Origin: Isohypsibius dastychi
Lineage: Eukaryota > Tardigrada > Eutardigrada > Parachela > Isohypsibiidae
DNA: 23,151 bases
Assembly (NCBI GenBank): GCA_034696485.1
Contig: JAQIWT010000331.1
Span: 1-23,151, forward strand
Reading direction: 5' to 3'
Of this stretch, positions 7,756 through 19,600 are shown one piece after another (the stretch's first letter is position 1; every line of letters begins with the position of its first letter). The notes under the pieces are model-generated. The model did not search any database and had not been told where the DNA came from. It was given only the letters and a program-made list of their open reading frames with translations. The position numbers were made by a program, and so were the translations under genes.

Positions 7756-10700
7756 ATGTCTCTCGGAAGAATGAACCTTGAATTATACGGGCTGGATTCT
7801 GAAAATCCCGACCCAACACAAGCCTACGTGAAAATCTTCCAAACTTCCGCCAAGAAACTCATTTCTCGCACAAACATCTCCAAAGATGAATGGTACACTC
7901 TTTTCGGAAACGTTCATGGATTCGTCATGTGGTACGATAGTGCAGAGGTAAACGGTAGTTCTTTTTAAATCATCACGGTAAGTTTCAACGTGTGTTTGTG
8001 ATTTCAGCATGAAACCGTTCGTCGAATCTTCGAACTCATCCAAAACGACGTGGAGACCTCCATTCGAGAAACGAAAGCCATTTTGGAAGCGGAAAGAGAC
8101 AGTGGGATATTCCTGCAGAATTACGCGAAAGCCTGGGGAGAACTGCTGACGATTATGGCGTATTTGCATCTTCCGTTTGTCGTGATTGAGAGTGCGTTGT
8201 TGGAGATGCCAGAGTTTGCTCCTGCGAAGTCTGATGAACTGAAACCGATGCAGAGAATGATGATGAAAGTGTGGCATGAGGTTGTGCTGATGCCGTTCAC
8301 ACAGAAATTGCTGCAGATTGTGGGGGATCAACTGAATGCGTATCGGGATGATGGAGTGGAAATCATTTATGGAGATCAGATTATCGCGGTTCGGGACTCG
8401 TTTTTTATGGTCAGCCAGTCGACTAAGGTCTTCGAGGAGAATTATGAACAGGTATAAAATCCAGTTGAATGACGATCTAATCATCGCTACTCAAATTTTC
8501 AAAAATTCGGAATTGGTTTTTTTACTGGGCTTTTTTTTCTTTGCGTTTTCGTTTTTTGAATCCAAGACAAGATTAAATTTATTGTGGTATTATTTTGCGA
8601 TTTCTTGACTTTGATTGGACAAGAGTTCTTATTTTTGAAAGGTTTGAAAAAGTGTTCAAAGTTAAACCGGAAGTTGGATGCTTAGAACTTGATCTTGTTG
8701 GTTTTTTTCCAGGTGTACCTATCCCAGATGACTCAATTCTACGCCGTCGCATCCAGCCATCACTTCGACAACGGCAGCGTCGTCGATTACGCCAAATGGG
8801 CCGAACAGTCCTTCCGGACCGAACAATCTCGAGCGGAAAAATACCTCGTCCCCTCCGCGAAATATCGCGCCCCCATCAATCGTCTCCACGATCAGCTAGT
8901 TGAAATTCTCATCAAAGACCCCAAAATATACGATGCCATCATCCTCGAAGCGTGCCGTTTAACCGAAGATCGCCGGAGCGAACCTCTCGCGATCTTATAT
9001 CGACTTCTCGATCGTGTCACTTCCGGTCTGGATCCGCTCATCGAATCGGTTCGCCTTTATATTATCCGGAAAGGGAAGGAAGATATGCTGGAAGCGGCGG
9101 AAGTGATTGCGAATGATCCTGAAAAATATGTGGAAAAATTGCTGTCGCTTTTTGGTTCGTTTTCCAAGTTGATCAGAGATGCCTTTAATGATGACCACCG
9201 ATTCACTTCCGCCCGTGATAAAGGATTTCAGGAAGTGGTGAATGATACGACGATTTTTCAACTGCAGCTGACAATGAAGGGAAGAGCGATGGGGATTGAA
9301 TCTCGGTGTCCGGATTTGCTGGCGACTTATTGTGATTCGTTGTTGAGGAAAACTGCTCATAATCGAAGGTTTAGTTCGGAAGAGATTACGGAACGTTTGA
9401 AACAAACTGTTCAGGTTGGTTCTATTGTTCGAATCAGATTAGTGCGCGTTGGCTTTGGAATTTCCGAAGTAGAAAAATGAATTGGAACGGTGGCTGGAGA
9501 TACTTCCGGTTGGGATTATCGGTTTTCTTCTGAATTATTTAGTGGTTTCTTGACCAAAATGTTCAGTAATGTGAACCATTTCATTTGTGTAAATGCTCTG
9601 CAGCGATTGAATTTTTTGGAAATGAATATTTTGAATTTGTATTTTAGATTAATTCATTTTTGAGTTTGAGAATTTTTGAATTTCGAATTTATATTTTGAA
9701 TTCACTTATGAATTTGTTATCAATCGATAATAAATGGTAAATTATAAGTGCTCTGCAGCCACTGATTTTTTTTTATGATGAATATTTTGAATTTATTTTT
9801 CGAACATTTTGAATTTATGAATTTTTGAATCTATATTTTGATTTTGTATTATGAATTTATTATCAATCGGTAATTCAGATCGCGATTTCATGAAGCCGTC
9901 GAACTATTTTTTGGAACTCTTCCTTGTCTTTTTCGATTTACTGAACTAAATTGTGTTTCACTCAAAATGATGGAAACTTCCGGTTGAGATATTTCATCTT
10001 GTTTCTCAATCGGTTTCTATTTAATTGCAGATTTTGAAATACATCAACAGCAAGGATATCTTCATACATTTATATCAGAGTAATCTGGGTCGCCGTTTGA
10101 TTTTGGGACTTTCTGTGGATTCTGATCTCGAGGAAGAAATGAGTAAATCTCTGGCTTCAGTTGGGATGCCGGCTGACACGATGAATCGCATCAACCGGAT
10201 GTTCTCGGATATGCGAGTCAGTGAGGATCTATGTCGGGAATGGCGGGACCATGTGGCGACCTCTGGACTCGACTTCCGGTTGAAGGATGTCGGACCGTCA
10301 GTGTTGAATGTATGTTCATGGGCTCGTTCGAATATGGACCGGGTTTCTTGCTCACTTGCACCGGAAATTGAAGAGTTTACGACGGAATTTGAGAATTGGT
10401 ATTGTGGGAAGTTTAGTGGGAGGAAGATATTTTTGGTCGGAAATGCGTCGCATATGGTTGTGCAGTTTGCGACGAATGTTGGGGTTTATGACTTGGAAGT
10501 CACTATGCATCAGATGGCGGTGGTGAAAGCGTTTCAGGAATGTGGGAAAGCTAAAATGACGTTCGAGTCATTACAAGTAAGCGATCCTTTGTTATCAGTT
10601 TATCTTAAGCTAATTAAACACGTTATTAATTTTACAAATATTGTTGCCTAACGGCGTTAATACAGAAGCGCTTTTTCGAGTATCCGGAAAGACATTTTTT

Positions 10701-11838
10701 CGAAGGTTCCGGTTTTCAGGGAATTTCTCAGAGTAAACACTTAGAGTTTTTAAAATTGATATAATTTGATGGTGTTTACGATTTTGAGTATTAAATACTG
10801 ATTTTTCAGTTTTTTGTATCATCATGATTTTAAATGTTGCTGTAGTTTTATGATTTATTTTTGATGGTTTTGAATATGAAATCAAATGTTTCTGTTTTCC
10901 TTGAGTTTTTAATGTTGAATACTTGACTCTTCTGTATTGACATAATTTCAGCATTTGTTTTATGATTCATAATATTAAATTGAATGTTACCGTTTCCAGT
11001 GAATTTTTCATATTAGACTCTTGCTTTTTAAGTGATAATAAATTTTGTGATCGATTTCTTAAAGATTTTAAATATTATAAATTGGTTTTTCAGTTTTTTT
11101 CATATTTTGGGTGACAGTTGTTGAAAACTTGTGGAGATGGCTTAATTTAAACTTTTGAATATCGATTCGATGGTACATTTGTTTGAAATCCATGGATACG
11201 ATTTTGAATTATTGTTTTTGTTCTTTAATCAATTGGTTTTTTTTCATTTATAATTAGGATTCGATAAGTTGATTTCGATCGTATGCGTCATTATTAGTAA
11301 AACTGGTGGAAAATGAGAATCTGTTAGACTTGAACGATAAATTTTGTTTTAGGTTGCAACTGAACTTCCGGCCTTCGAACTCCGTCGAATTCTCTGGGTT
11401 CTCACCTCACTACCCAAATGCGGAAACGTAGTACTGGGTTATGCTCCAAAAGTGCAGAATTTCAAGGAAATCGAGCCGACTTCTCGTTTCTGGTTGAATA
11501 TGAATTTCGCCCCCGTCAAGCCTGGAAAAGCGCCACCAAAACGGGGCAAAGTCAACTTGATTGGAAAACTGCAGATTGTCGCCGAACGGATGCCGGAAGA
11601 TGAAGCGGATGGAATTACTGAATTACGGCAATTCCGAGTTCAAGAAGCTATTACCAAAGTGATGAAAGCGCGAAAAAAGGCGACAATGGCGGAAATTCAT
11701 ACGGAAGCTATCGAGATTTTGAAAAATTTGTTTCTGCCTAACCGGAAGGTTTTGAAAGAACAGATTGAGTTTTTAATTGAGAAGGAATATTTGTCACGAG
11801 ATGAACGGGATTTCAACTCGTTTCATTATATTGCTTAA
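7756..11838 (+). CDS. Cul5: Cullin-5, E3 ubiquitin ligase scaffold (five exons)
   Basis: The coding exons are 7756-7947, 8008-8451, 8713-9414, 10031-10576 and 11353-11838, all with GT-AG introns in phase 0, giving 789 aa (human CUL5 is 780). Cullin-5 bridges elongin-SOCS-box substrate receptors at its N-terminus to RBX2 and an E2 at its C-terminus. N-terminal cullin repeats span about residues 1-380. The cullin-homology and RBX-binding part includes YVEKLLSLFGSFSKL, NDTTIFQLQL, RRLILGLSVDSDLEEEM and GMPADTMNRINRMF. The winged-helix tail has VMKARKK, EILKNLFLP and the ending RDERDFNSFHYIA, which is diagnostic of CUL5 rather than other cullins. The predicted neddylation lysine is K733 (codon 11665-11667). 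The ATG at 7756 is chosen because the in-frame upstream codon (7750) is TTG and the leader is otherwise short. Confidence 0.95.
8452..8712 (+). other. Cul5 intron 2
   Basis: The intron is bounded by CAG|GTATAA and TTTTTTTCCAG|GTG. It is T-rich and contains one ACCGGAAGT 9-mer at 8666-8674. Confidence 0.85.
9415..10030 (+). other. Cul5 intron 3 with internal duplication
   Basis: The intron is bounded by CAG|GTTGGT and TTAATTGCAG|ATT. It is G/T-rich and C-poor. It contains two diverged direct repeat units, 9594-9732 and 9749-9875, each running from GCTCTGCAG to TATCAATCG and built from GAATTT-like words. ACTTCCGGT occurs at 9502-9510 and 9976-9984. Confidence 0.85.
9594..9875 (+). repeat. Two-unit direct repeat inside Cul5 intron 3
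   Basis: Both units begin TGCTCTGCAGC, pass through ATGAATATTTTGAATTT and end TTATCAATCG. They differ by several small indels. They are diverged but in the same order, so this is an old local duplication. Confidence 0.7.
10577..11352 (+). other. Cul5 intron 4
   Basis: The intron is bounded by CAA|GTAAGC and TTGTTTTAG|GTT. It is strongly T-rich and C-poor on the sense strand, with loosely repeated TTTTTCAGTTTTTT words near 10805 and 11090 that mimic acceptors. No gene is seen on either strand. Confidence 0.85.
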
Positions 11839-12700
11839 AGAGGAGCTTGTTTTTACTAAATGTGTTCTTTTTTGAGTCGCTTCCCTTTGATATCTGTTCT
11901 TGAGCTTTCCTTCGGATAACGATATTTGTGCTTTTATAAAAACAGTTTCGCTGATTTCATCTTTTGGCCGGATGTAATAGACGAGTTGCAAATTTATTCC
12001 GGTTTTTTTACAGTTTTTTTTAGAAAAGTTGTGGATGAGATCTAATCGGTTATATCAAAATATTTGAAAAAAAGTTGCTGTTCCTTTCGTTCTCGTTCTT
12101 TCCATCCACCCACGTAAAGTTCTTCGTTCGACTTGTAAAGTGACTTCAGTTACGCGCGCGTGTTCGTTTGACTTTTTTCTTCCGAATCGGCGCTTGTTCG
12201 GGCTCCTGCTCGCGGAATTCCGATCTCGACTCTGCACGTCCGCCAACTGCAAATAAAAAACTCTCTTTACCTCTCATATTTTTACATGTTTTAAAAAAAA
12301 CAAATTTCAGAACTAAAACGCGTTCAGTTTTTTCTCCTAAGATTAATTACGAGGTTTCGAACAACATACAAGTTTTACCGAACAAAAAATTCAGGATGCA
12401 ATTTGAGCCCACATTTTAAAAATATAAATTCCCACATAACTAATAAATCGATTGAGCTATCCACAACAACAAACAAAACTAATAGAAAAAAGATTAAAAA
12501 GTTAATAAAATTAAATTTAACCCTATAAAAATTAAAATTAGAATTAAACCGTATTAAAATCGGATTGGATCGAGCTTTGTTCAGGATATCACCCTTCGTG
12601 TTGTATTTGATTTCCGCAATAAAAAATAGAAAAATATTCCAAAATATCATATTTTGAAATCAGTTGTTCTACTCTCTTTTTCTGATCACTATATTTTTCT
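11839..12700. other. Convergent intergenic region, Cul5 3' end
   Basis: This holds the Cul5 3' untranslated region. AATAAA at 12252-12257 and again near 12442 are plausible plus-strand polyadenylation signals. The plus strand changes from T-rich to A-rich around 12.25-12.4 kb, in keeping with the switch to a minus-strand gene. No clear minus-strand AATAAA was found for the facing gene. Confidence 0.55.
12252..12257 (+). terminator. Candidate Cul5 polyadenylation signal
   Basis: This is an AATAAA hexamer about 415 bp after the Cul5 stop codon, followed by T-rich sequence (CTCTCTTTACCTCTC, then TTTTTACATG). Use of the site is inferred. Confidence 0.4.
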
Positions 12701-14198
12701 TCATATTCTGGATATTTTACCGGATATTCCTTCCGGTCTGCCGCCACCTCGAATTTGCGACGAAGATGCCTCCAGTTGATCCTGAGTGCTCATCCCGGAT
12801 TCAATTTCCGCTTCAGCTTGATACATCGGCTTCTTGTGAACTTTAGGCTTACGCTGACCATATGCAGGTTGAGCGTGAGCCCCGGCTCGCACTTGTTGAA
12901 TTTGGGGTGGAGGAACGTGGACTTGGGCTTCCAGTGCGTGAATCGCTTTGTCACTCAAATAATCCTGATTGTCGAGGAGAACGACGTCTTCTCCTTGATA
13001 TAAACGCGAATTGGAATAATCGTAGAAGTTCTTGGCTTGTGCGCAGTCCACGTTGTACCACCAATCGCAAATCAACGTGATTTGATTGAAAAGCTAAAAA
13101 CAGAATGAAATTAAAAGTTACAATTCAAAATAAAAAATGATGCAGGAAAAAGCGAAATGTAAATAATAAAAGAAAAAAATCAAAAAATGAGAACAGAAAT
13201 TCATTCTATTGATAGAAAATGATGAACTAAAACGTAAGATATCTGAATCCAGAAACATGATGTGAAATTATTTTTACGAATTTTGCGATTTTATTTATTT
13301 CCAGTTTTACTTATTATTAATTTTTTGTGAATTTATTTGTTTATTGATTTATTTTAGTAAAAACCAATTGGAAGATGAAACACTTGTCATGTACATTTAT
13401 AATGAATTTCATTAATTCCATTAACTAAGAACTAGTTTGCAGAATATTTCTTTTCTGTTTGGAAATGAGTTGGAATGAAATATTCTAAACAAGAACATTT
13501 TCTATTCACCGTCATATTTGGGCACAAATAGCTGGTGAGAAGTCCGTTGAGGTCACATCGTCGAAAAACCTGGCATCGAGCTTCCGTATCGGCATAATAA
13601 CCCGGTTGATGAACATCAGAGCAGTAAAACTTTGTCTCGGGAATTTCGCTGTAAATTGGGAAATCAGTTCCAGGAATGACGGTGTAGAACATTTCTTGAA
13701 TGTCGACAACCGGTAACGCCGTTCTTCCCCTCAAGGCATCCAACGCATCCCAAACGCCGGGAATTTGAGGCCGAACTTCTCCATGAACCTTTATCAAATT
13801 AATAAATGAATCACCAAAAACCAAATTTATCCTATGAGCAAAAAAAAATAAATTATAAATTGACAAAATTTCTAGTTGAATTAAAAATTCCAAAAAAGGA
13901 ATTATGAATCAAAGAAATATACGTCAACGTTCAAATTTTGAAATCTAAATTAATATAAATAAATGGAGAAGTTTTAATAAAAATTTTAACAAAGTTTTAA
14001 TAAAAGCTTTAACAAAGTGTTAATATAGTTTTAACAAAGTTTCAAAGAAACTAAAATAATCTACATGTTAGCTATTTAAAACTATTTCGAAAAGATTTAA
14101 AGATTATCAAATATAAATTAATGATAGAAAGAGTCAGTTACCTTCGACATGAAAATGCAGCTGGCAAAGATGAACGTGACAAACATTTCAGAAACCAT
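12701..14198 (-). CDS. Secreted type-2 chitin-binding (peritrophin-A) protein, three exons
   Basis: The coding exons on the minus strand are 14198-14142, 13788-13510 and 13093-12701, all in phase 0, giving 242 aa. The donors are AAG|GTAACT and ACG|GTGAAT. The second acceptor is TTTTTAG. The first (ATAAAG) is weaker. Residues 1-22 form a signal peptide (hydrophobic core MFVTFIFASCIFM). One ChtBD2 domain follows, at about residues 75-135. Its six cysteines are in FYC, ARC, RRC, YLC, LIC and VDC, with the typical PGYYAD and CDWWYNVDC motifs. The tail of about 105 residues is Gln/Ala/Pro-rich and low in complexity. The protein should bind chitin in cuticle or the peritrophic matrix. The single-domain layout and GYYADTEA-type module match a family common in insects and crustaceans. 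No specific gene name is assigned. Confidence 0.88.
13511..13787 (-). other. ChtBD2 first half and domain linker (central exon)
   Basis: The middle exon carries the mature N-terminus (EVRPQIPGVWDALDAL), a possible interaction region (PVVDIQEMFYTVIPG) and the first four cysteines of the chitin-binding domain. The last two cysteines come from the next exon, so the domain is split by an intron after CPNMT, a position I infer directly from the joined frame. Confidence 0.75.
13789..14141 (-). other. Intron 1 of the chitin-binding protein gene
   Basis: This AT-rich intron separates the signal-peptide exon from the rest. Signal peptides on their own short first exon are common in arthropod cuticle genes. 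It includes a run of TTTTAATAAAA-like repeats near 13975-14035. Confidence 0.75.
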
Positions 14199-14258
14199 TT
14201 TCCAAAACTTCAAAAAGTGAAAGTGACAACTGTTGCTGCTCTTCCATGCAAAACTGCG

Positions 14259-14267
14259 TTATATATA
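14259..14267 (-). promoter_or_regulatory. Candidate TATA box of the chitin-binding gene
   Basis: On the minus strand TATATATAA lies about 60 bp upstream of the start codon. An ACAGTTG initiator-like sequence sits roughly 30 bp downstream (near 14231), giving a short leader. Cuticle-type genes often use TATA promoters. The assignment is from spacing only. Confidence 0.55.
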
Positions 14268-16031
14268 TTAAGCGAGTGTTTGCGCGTTCTAGTTTAATTT
14301 TTTTGTTCTAAAAAGAGTGTAGGAAAAAAGCGTTGGAAGTGAGTTTGGATAAGTAGCCTCCACAGACGTTTCTTGTGCTTCATGCCACCTTGCGTGGGCC
14401 CTATAACAATGGCGTGACTGTGATGATGTCGCCGGCTAGAAATTAATCTTATAACTTCATTTCGTTCAACTGGAACTTACAAACACAAGAACCAGCAATT
14501 AAAATTACGCTCGTAATAATTTTGACATCAATTTCTAACCGTAAAGGTTTCGAAACAATAAACGTTTCACAAAATTGTAACAAAAAGCACGGAAATGAAC
14601 TAATCACGAAACGTACAGAAAAAAGATTGAACTATTATAAACAATTATATTACAAAGCAAAAGTTACAAACAAAATCCATAACAAACCAAATATTGTAAA
14701 GTGAATAATCAAATTGGTGAACTATAAACAGCAAACTGTTCAAATATTATATTATTGTAAAAAATTAAAATAAGCACAGACGATCATATTTTACGCAGCA
14801 AAAAAATGCTGACTGTAGTTGTTCCTTATTAATGTTGTAATGAATGAATACCGGCACTTATTTTTAAATTCACATGTTATTTCTGAATACTGCTGCGTTA
14901 AATGTAAAAATGTTGTTACAATAAAGAATTTGATTTTGAAAACTTAAGTCAAATGAATTAAAATTAAAATAATGAAAATGATTTATTTTGTTTGAATTAA
15001 TTAGAAGAGGAATGAAATCCAAAATCATCTAAGGCTATCATAAGTAATCAAACAAATTCTTCAGAATACCATCGTAATTTTCTCTTCAAATTTATATTTA
15101 GTTTATTTGTCCACACTTCACCAACAACCAAGCCTTTTATGAGAGATCTCGAATTTTCCAGCAGAAAGGTGAACATGAAATTCCATTCAAACGCAAAGCG
15201 GCCCAACAGGCAATTTTCATTAAAATGGAAAAATGAGGCCAATAAGATTAATAACACTTCGGGGGAGGAAACAGAGCCGATGAATTTATAATATTAATAT
15301 CCGAATGATCATCTCATCGATTTCTCGCAAACACCTTCTCGGAGAAAAAAGCCGATTAAAATGCTGTTCATTTTTTTCCCAAATGCCTTAGCTAGCAATC
15401 GAAACCCAATCGTTCTCGGAAAAACGAAAAACATGAAGAATGTACGGAAATTAATTCTCGGGAAAAAAGAAATATTTTTAAGCTGTGTAACCTTTTGGTC
15501 AAATACTTTTATTGAACGGATTTCACCGGAATGAAGTACGATAAGAACAGAAATTAAAAAATAGTAAAAACCAAAAATTAAAAAAATGACTAAATTGAAC
15601 TAAATTATGTCAATTTAATTTATCATTCATCATAATAAAATCAGTGGTTTTTATTGAACATCTCAATGAAACAAAACAAATAGATAAAACATTACACAAA
15701 CGCTGGCTAAAAAAATACTTCTCTGGCCCCACTTCCATATCTTTTCGAAATCAGAATATAATTTTGACCTATTCAAGGTCACCTCCAACCGGATGTTCTT
15801 TTCATCCCAAAACGTGATGCAGTTTTCATTTTTCCCAAACCACATGACCATAATTCGAAAAATCCCAAACAAAATTCGTTGAAAAGACGGCTAGAAAAAT
15901 AAAACTTGCGTCATTGGGGGGTCTGAAACTAAATATCCATTTAGACAATAGAACCCACGTACGTCATCAATCGCGAGAAACGCACGCTGCCCATCGGATA
16001 AATAAAAGGTGAAAGATGAATTTCATATCAT

Positions 16032-16050
16032 GAGAGAGTGAGAGAGAGAT
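16032..16050 (+). repeat. GA-rich microsatellite
   Basis: This is a GAGAGAGTGAGAGAGAGA-type tract about 570 bp upstream of the C2-gene start. GAGA tracts can bind GAGA factor in arthropods. Function here is speculative. Confidence 0.6.
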
Positions 16051-16323
16051 AGAAACGCTATACCACCGGAAATCCCTTCTCTTGAGAAATTCGTTATTAG
16101 CTCACCCAAGGATTCCCTTGAGGAGGAAAGGGCCGGGAGTGGAGAAGCCCGAAAATAGCCACTTCATTCATATTCCCTCCACTGATAAATAAGGCTTATT
16201 CGTGATTTTCCCGGGAAATTAAGATAACACCCCGGTGAGGATGGATGGAAGCGCCATAATGCCCTAACCTCACATTCCATTTCCCAATTGTCTCCAACAC
16301 GGACGTCCTCACCGCTAATCGAC

Positions 16324-16338
16324 CCTCTCTCTCTCTCA
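16324..16338 (+). repeat. CT microsatellite
   Basis: This is a short (CT)n tract about 280 bp upstream of the C2-gene start, complementary to the GA tract at 16032-16050. Confidence 0.6.
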
Positions 16339-16616
16339 TTTTTCATTCCCTTTTTCCCAATCCCCCGCGCAATAAAAATTTCCCGTTTTTCAAACGGCTT
16401 CACTACCGGGAATCCTTCTCAATGTACACCGGTGACCTTTCTGCCGTTTTCGGATTAAAATCACTGGTTTTTCTCTGCATATTTTTCTGCTCCATATTTA
16501 ATTTTGGAACGAGTTCATTGTCACCAATTTGAGGACATAAAATCGGCCGATTACGACGTGCAAATCTTTGTCACCAAGGTCGCATTATCAGGTGACCTTG
16601 TCGTTGTCGCGGGACA

Positions 16617-19600
16617 ATGTCGTTGAATAAGCGTTGGGCTTCGATAAAATCGCTGGTCAAGGAGAAGAAGTTGGCGTCTTCCCGGAATGCCTCCCCAGCT
16701 GCAGCTTCCCCCTCGCCATCCCCGAAAATTGTCACCAGAAGATTGTCATTACTCGACACGGGCTTCGGTTTTCATCAGCCCCACAACGCCCCAAAATTTG
16801 AAATCCCCAAAACAGTCGCCGAATTAAAAAAGAGCGACACTTCCCGCTCATCATCCCCAAAACCCAACCGGAAGTTACTTCGCCTCAACACCGATCACAA
16901 TCTCCTGACTCCACGTTCCGCACCCTCCAGCCCGGTTGTCACGAGTCCGGTCAAGATCAACGATAAACGCCGTCTGACAATCGCCCCCATGGCGCCCATT
17001 TACAACAGCGGCAGCTCTTCCGGCGGAAGTAGCCCGAAAAATAAGAGCGCCTTCTCACGGAGTCCCAAATCCCAGAAGATCACCTTCGCCTCAAGTGGTA
17101 ACCCCGAGGGGGGCCGACGTAGTCGTCGATCATCCGTCGCCCCCACCGTGGCCATCATCTTCACCAGCGTCGACGGAGATGACGAATCAACGGCCATTTC
17201 CGAAGACCCCTCAACTCTAACCATGTCCCCCTCGTTAAACTCGATGTGCGACCCCAAATACTGGGACAACCCTACGCCAGACAACACACTCCGCCTCAAA
17301 CCCCCTCAACGTGATCGTCTCTACAATCGACGGAGGTCCTCAGCGTTATCGGGGAGCTCGAATGAAGAATATGAGAACATGTCAAGGTCGACGTACAGCC
17401 TGTGCGAAAAGGGACTTTATAATCAAACGAAAGAGAAGATTCTCTTCGATCGACGTCTCTCCTTGGCCCCCCAACTTGCAATTTCGACAATCGTTCAGCG
17501 ACCTCGTCGAACCCGCAGCTCAAATCGTCTGGAAGCCAGACTCATTGCTGAACTCGGGGAGCTCAAGTTTTCAGTGAAATATCTGCCTGAACTTCCCGGT
17601 TTGAAAGTGACGGTCATCAAGGGGGAGAACATTGGGGGGAGATACAAGAATGACTCGCAGGTCAACGCGGTTGTCAGTGTCATGCTCTTGCCTGGCAAAT
17701 TGCAGAAACAGACGGGCAAAACGGTCAAGGGGACAAAGAATCCAGTTTTTAATGAGGAGTTTATATTCACTGGATTGGACTGGGATGCATTGGAGAATCA
17801 TTTGTTGCGGATAGCTGTACAGAATCAGCAGAGGTTTAAGAATGACGATTTGGGGGAGGTGTTGTTGCCGTTGTTCAGAATTTCACCGGAGGATGAAAAT
17901 CGCATGTGGAAGGATGTTAGAAAAAAATGCCAGAATCCTACTCAGGTAAACCGTATTTTCATATTTAAGCTGCAGGCCGAAGCTTGGAAGCATTTCAAAA
18001 TTCTATTTTGTTAATTTAATATAATTATTTAGTTAATTAAATTCAATTCAATTCAATTTCAATAAATTCCATTTATTAAAATTTTGTAAATTTAATTGAA
18101 GCTTACTTGTTACTAAAAAACAAACAAATACTGTCTGCTTTCTGTAAATTTTTTTCTTGATTTTCTTCTGAACTGAGTCCATTAAAAAGTGGGAATTTCG
18201 TTCAATTTCCGGACTGTTGTTATCGGTGCAATAATATTCCTTCGTGATGTTTTCATGAGTGTCCACATCCGCTTGCGTTCTGCGCGAATAATTGACAGGT
18301 TTTGCGGAACCTTCCTCGACTGAAATAATGAATAATCCAAACAAGTAGCCGAATCAAAAGAGACTTTCAAAATTCAAACTTCAAATATATGTCAACTGAA
18401 TCAGCATCATATTTTATGAAACCCTTTCTGCATAATTAATTCCTAAAATGTTTTTGATGCTCCCATTTTTCGAATATGTCAGAACTTTCCCGGTGAAATT
18501 TTTGCGAATTTATCAAGATAATTTTTCTTCACGAATTTCCCAGTCTTTACAATTATGAATTTTATTGTGAATTTTATTAATTATTTTTTTATTTTTTATT
18601 ATGAATTTTGCCGAAAACAATCAATTTTTCATTAAAACATAGACAATTTTTGACTCCGATTTACTAATTCATTATGATATCTGGAATTCAAGTTTTTATT
18701 GCCAACAGGAAGCTGGATATCTGCAAGTTCGGACGAGGTTCAACAAGCAATCCAAAAAGCTAACCATAGTCGTCATCAAAGCTCAAGACTTACTTCGAAG
18801 CTCCCTCATCGGACCTCCAGGTGAATTAAATAATTCATTAGATTATTCACCACGCTCTCATATTAACCATTCAGAATACGTACTCATAACACCGTTTATT
18901 GATTTTTAAACACGCATGTATGTAGCTTGCGCGACGCAAAGGTCATCTCCTGGACTAACCCATATCTGGCTTGCTAAAAGAGAAAAAATACTACGAATTA
19001 AGTTAATTATAGTTAATTTAATAATTAATTTAGTTCAATTAACTAGTTCGAATTAAAAAGCAGATAGAGAATTTTAAATGAATGAAATTTTTCAACTTTA
19101 AATTTTGATCTGAATATATAACAATAACGGGTTTTGTAAAAAAAAAAAGAAAACTTTTCAGGAGATACAGTGAAGAAAAAAATTGCTGGATTTTCGTTCT
19201 TAAAATTACAAAACGCAACAAAATCCATTTCTTGATTTTTTTGAAAATATCCTGAATCTATAATTTAGAAATTTCAAGGAATAAATTTCGTAAATTAGGG
19301 TAATTGAAAAAACTTTTTTTCGAGACGAAAACAAATTCCTTAATTGACAAGTCCAGTGAGAGCTCGTTATAACCATCTCCACATTAAAAAACCAAGAATA
19401 TTGGTAGCTCTAATATTCTTGTAAAAAACCAACCGATCAGATTCAGATTTTAAAATATAGGTTTCAAAATTGACACTTGCAAAACAAAAACGGCAGAAAT
19501 TTCACAAAAAAATAAAAAACGGGAACTGGATTTGATTGCTATCAATGTAAAAATATAAAAACAAATCAACAAAATTATTCTTTTTATATATTCTTATATA

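Larger units (their letters stand above)
14275..16616. other. AT-rich intergenic region upstream of two divergent genes
   Basis: This stretch separates the minus-strand chitin-binding gene from the plus-strand C2-domain gene and must hold both promoters. No coding domain or RNA gene was recognised. Within it lie (GA)n and (CT)n tracts (about 16032-16050 and 16324-16338) and several AGGTCA-type half sites (15773-15781, 16433-16438, 16593-16598). Confidence 0.5.

Noticed and set aside
7783-8484. Long minus-strand frame (233 codons) opposite Cul5 exons 1-2
   Set aside because: It is the antisense shadow of strongly conserved cullin sequence and crosses the first intron. It shows no domain.
8995-9405. 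Minus-strand frame inside Cul5 exon 3
   Set aside because: It is an antisense shadow of a conserved coding exon.
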